Assembly: GCF_000226955.1 (NCBI RefSeq)
Contig: NZ_AGFU01000029.1
Span: forward strand, 1-41,556
Length of the DNA stretch: 41,556 bases
Source: Sphingomonas elodea ATCC 31461
Lineage (GTDB): Bacteria; Pseudomonadota; Alphaproteobacteria; Sphingomonadales; Sphingomonadaceae
Direction of reading: 5' to 3'
Within the stretch, counting starts at the first letter, position 1, and each line of letters opens with the position of its first letter. The position numbers and the translations under genes were made by a program. The notes under the pieces are model-generated. The model searched no databases and was not told the DNA's origin. It saw only the letters and a program-made list of their open reading frames with translations. Positions 39,802 through 41,556 of the stretch are shown piece after piece.

Positions 39802-40215
39802 ATGGCATATCTCGATCTCACCGACATGGCCGGCAACGCCGCCGCGCTCCCCGCCTTCCTCGCCACGCCGCGCGAGGAAACCAAGCTGAGCGCGCTCGAA
39901 TGGCAGGTGGTTGCCATCGCCCAGCGCGACCGGATGTCCTCGCTGGAGGCGCCGAGCCGGCTGTCGATTGCGCTCGGCATGATCTTCGGCGGCGAGCGCG
40001 GCAATCCGCGGCTGGCCGATCCCAAGCTTGAGGCGCTGCGCCGCATCGCGGTCGTCTCCTGGCATCGCGGCTTCCGGGTGCCCCAGTCCGAAATCCAGCG
40101 ATTCTACGAGGCCGGCTATACGCCGGGCCAACTCGAGACGCTGCTCACCAGCATCAGCCGCGGTCGCGCGGCGCTGAATCAGGGGAACCATCATGAACAT
40201 GCATACGCCCATTGA
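39802..40215 (+). CDS. AhpD/carboxymuconolactone decarboxylase-like protein without cysteines
   Basis: 137 residues. GAGGGAGAAG precedes ATG 39802. LSALEWQVVAIAQRDRMSS followed by DPKLEALRRIAVVSWHRGFRVPQSEIQRFYEAGYTPGQLETLLTSISRG matches the helical pattern of AhpD/CMD proteins, including the second part that usually reads RG-x-V-s-d-e-x-v-x-a-x-x-A-G-Y. The redox CxxC of that family is missing; the protein has no cysteine at all. It overlaps the membrane-fusion gene by 23 bases and is the first gene after the TetR-controlled promoter. A binding or regulatory role is more likely than peroxidase chemistry. The family assignment is moderate. Confidence 0.68.
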   Translation: MAYLDLTDMAGNAAALPAFLATPREETKLSALEWQVVAIAQRDRMSSLEAPSRLSIALGMIFGGERGNPRLADPKLEALRRIAVVSWHRGFRVPQSEIQRFYEAGYTPGQLETLLTSISRGRAALNQGNHHEHAYAH

Positions 40216-41443
40216 GGGCGAGGCGGCGGCACGTACCCGCCCCAAGCGTTTGCGCGCCTGGCAGAAGGCGGCGCTGGTCGTCGTGCCGGTGGGCGTGGTC
40301 GCCGCCGGCTTCGGGATGAGCGGGCGCAACGCGCCTGCCGTCGCTGCGCCGGCCGCACCCGTCGTCACCGTCGCGACGCCGCTCGCGCGCGAGGTCAACG
40401 AGTGGGACGAATATGTCGGCCGCTTCGAGGCGAGCCGCTCCGTCGAGGTGCGGCCGCGCGTCTCGGGTGCCGTCACCGCGATCCACTTCAAGGACGGCGC
40501 GATCGTGCAAGCGGGCCAGCTCCTCTTCACCATCGATCCGCGTCCGTTCACCGCCGCGCTCGCCGAGGCCAAGGCGGGCGTGGCGAGCGCGCAGAGCGAT
40601 CTGGCGCTTGCCCGCTCCGACCTCGACCGCGCCCAGCGGCTGGTCAGCGTCGAGGCCGTGTCGAAGAGCGATGTCGAACGTCTCCAGGCCCGCGTCCGCG
40701 CGGCCACTGCCGCTGTCGCCGCGGCGGAGGCCCGGGTTCGCGCCCGTGCGCTCGACGTGGAGTTCACCCAGGTGCGTGCGCCGATTTCGGGCCGCATCTC
40801 CGATCGCAAGGTCGATCCCGGCAATCTGGTCGCCGCCGGGGAAGGGCAGGGGGGTACGCTCCTCACCACGATCAACGCGCTCGATCCGATCTACTTCACC
40901 TTCGACGGCTCGGAGGCCCTGTTCCTCAAGGCCAAGCGGGCGGCGGTGTCGTCCGCCAGCCCGGTCGAGATCCGGCTGCAGGACGAAGGCGAGTATCGCT
41001 GGAAGGGCCAGATCGACTTCACCGACAACGGGCTGGACCCCAAGTCCGGCACGATCCGGGCCCGTGCGGTGCTGTCGAACAAGGACATGTTCCTGACGCC
41101 GGGCATGTTCGGCAACATGCGCCTCGCCGCCGGGGGCAAGGCGCAGGCGCTGCTGGTGCCCGATGCCGCGATCCAGACCGACCAGGCGCGCAAGCTTGTG
41201 CTCACCGTCGGCGCCGACGGCATTGTGGTGCCCAAGCCCGTGGTGCTCGGTCCGGTGGTCGACGGTCTCCGCATCGTCCGCTCGGGCATCGCGCCCCAGG
41301 ACAAGGTGGTGATCGCCGGCACCCAGTTCGCCCAGCCCGGCGGCAAGGTGCAGCCCAAGGCCGGCACCATCACGCCGGCGGCAGCATCGGAGGCCCCCGT
41401 CGTGTCCGCTCCGATCACCGGCCAGGCCACCTTCGCACATTAA
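40193..41443 (+). CDS. RND efflux periplasmic adaptor (membrane-fusion protein)
   Basis: 416 residues of the AcrA/MexE type. An uncleaved N-terminal anchor (about 25-42, AALVVVPVGVVAAGFGM) replaces the usual lipoprotein cysteine. Order: lipoyl half (EVRPRVSGAVTAIHFKDGAIVQAGQLLFTIDPRPF, about 84-118), alpha-hairpin (about 120-185), second lipoyl half (FTQVRAPISGRISDRKVDPGNLV), beta-barrel and membrane-proximal domains. The final part has VLVPDAAIQTDQ-like sequence and GxxVV-type strands. ATG 40193 has AGGGG upstream and overlaps the previous gene. The RND pump expected next would begin beyond the window. Drug or plant-phenolic efflux is likely; substrate unknown. Confidence 0.93.
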   Translation: MNMHTPIEGEAAARTRPKRLRAWQKAALVVVPVGVVAAGFGMSGRNAPAVAAPAAPVVTVATPLAREVNEWDEYVGRFEASRSVEVRPRVSGAVTAIHFKDGAIVQAGQLLFTIDPRPFTAALAEAKAGVASAQSDLALARSDLDRAQRLVSVEAVSKSDVERLQARVRAATAAVAAAEARVRARALDVEFTQVRAPISGRISDRKVDPGNLVAAGEGQGGTLLTTINALDPIYFTFDGSEALFLKAKRAAVSSASPVEIRLQDEGEYRWKGQIDFTDNGLDPKSGTIRARAVLSNKDMFLTPGMFGNMRLAAGGKAQALLVPDAAIQTDQARKLVLTVGADGIVVPKPVVLGPVVDGLRIVRSGIAPQDKVVIAGTQFAQPGGKVQPKAGTITPAAASEAPVVSAPITGQATFAH

Positions 41444-41454
41444 ACAGCCTTAAG

Positions 41455-41556
41455 CCCCTCCCCTTCAGGGGAGGGGGTTGGGGTGGGGCAGTGTCTCACC
41501 GAGACCAGCGCCCGTGGAGAGTCCCCCACCCCAACCCCTCCCCTGAAGGGGAGGGG
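41455..41556. repeat. Long GC-rich nested inverted repeat at the window end
   Basis: The left arm (41455-41488) and right arm (41523-41556) are reverse complements over about 33 bases with one extra G; the spacer is 34 bases. Each arm is itself a hairpin, CCCCTCCCC-TTCA-GGGGAGGGG. The first lies 11 bases after the adaptor stop codon. This looks like a dispersed sphingomonad intergenic palindrome (REP/MITE-like); it may also stop or attenuate the transcript. The right arm touches the window edge, so its true end is unknown. Confidence 0.75.

Noticed and set aside
1-41556. tRNA or rRNA genes and insertion sequences
   Set aside because: I found no cloverleaf-like or rRNA sequence and no transposase or integrase reading frame in any part of the window.

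Overview
The window is GC-rich alphaproteobacterial DNA that looks like Sphingomonas or a close relative. The signs are two very large TonB-dependent receptors, a DUF6894-type small protein, sphingomonad-style c-di-GMP proteins and codon use dominated by G/C third positions. A complete replication and partition module lies at 21.5-25.5 kb: iterons, an RPA-type repA, a cluster of parS-like palindromes, parB and parA. With a toxin-antitoxin pair beside it, this suggests the core of a secondary replicon (plasmid, megaplasmid or chromid). Assignment to a replicon is inference, because the window has no replicon ends.

Left part, 0.1-9.9 kb: a hydroxyproline/proline-peptide catabolic block. It has a cytoplasmic M24 (Xaa-Pro type) peptidase, a DadA-like D-amino-acid (probably D-hydroxyproline) dehydrogenase, a GntR/FCD regulator, an APC permease, 4-hydroxyproline 2-epimerase and a DapA-family deaminase (probably Delta1-pyrroline-4-hydroxy-2-carboxylate deaminase). 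A TonB-dependent receptor is divergent from the last gene. The inverted repeat ATAC-C-GTAT occurs in the promoter of the dehydrogenase operon and in that of the deaminase operon, with a one-mismatch copy before the receptor, so a single local regulon is likely. The alpha-ketoglutarate semialdehyde dehydrogenase that would finish the pathway is not in the window.

9.9-21.4 kb: a secreted small protein, a periplasmic M20 peptidase and a DUF6894-like protein. Then come pectin genes: a secreted oligogalacturonate lyase (PL22-like) divergent from a GPH-family sugar symporter, a Tat-exported exo-rhamnogalacturonan-lyase-like protein and a DUF6250 protein. An MHYT-PAS-PAS-GGDEF-EAL protein sits among them. 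Hydroxyproline-rich glycoproteins and pectin are both plant cell-wall components, so the two blocks fit a plant-associated life.

21.4-26.3 kb: replication origin, repA, parS-like sites, parB, parA and a Phd/ParE-like toxin-antitoxin operon. 26.3-34.6 kb: a small LuxR-type DNA-binding protein, a second GntR/FCD regulator preceded by a possible 11-codon leader, gluconokinase, a 1006-residue secreted protein with two pectate-lyase-3 type segments plus a propeller-like C-terminus, a second TonB-dependent receptor, and a small membrane protein.

34.7-41.6 kb: signalling and efflux. A hybrid histidine kinase with a sugar-binding-like periplasmic domain overlaps by 4 bases a REC-GGDEF-EAL response regulator. 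A TetR regulator follows, with three matching palindromes (one on its own start codon, two around the next promoter), then a cysteine-free AhpD/CMD-like protein overlapping an RND membrane-fusion protein. The window ends in a long GC-rich inverted repeat just after that gene; the RND pump itself would lie beyond the edge.
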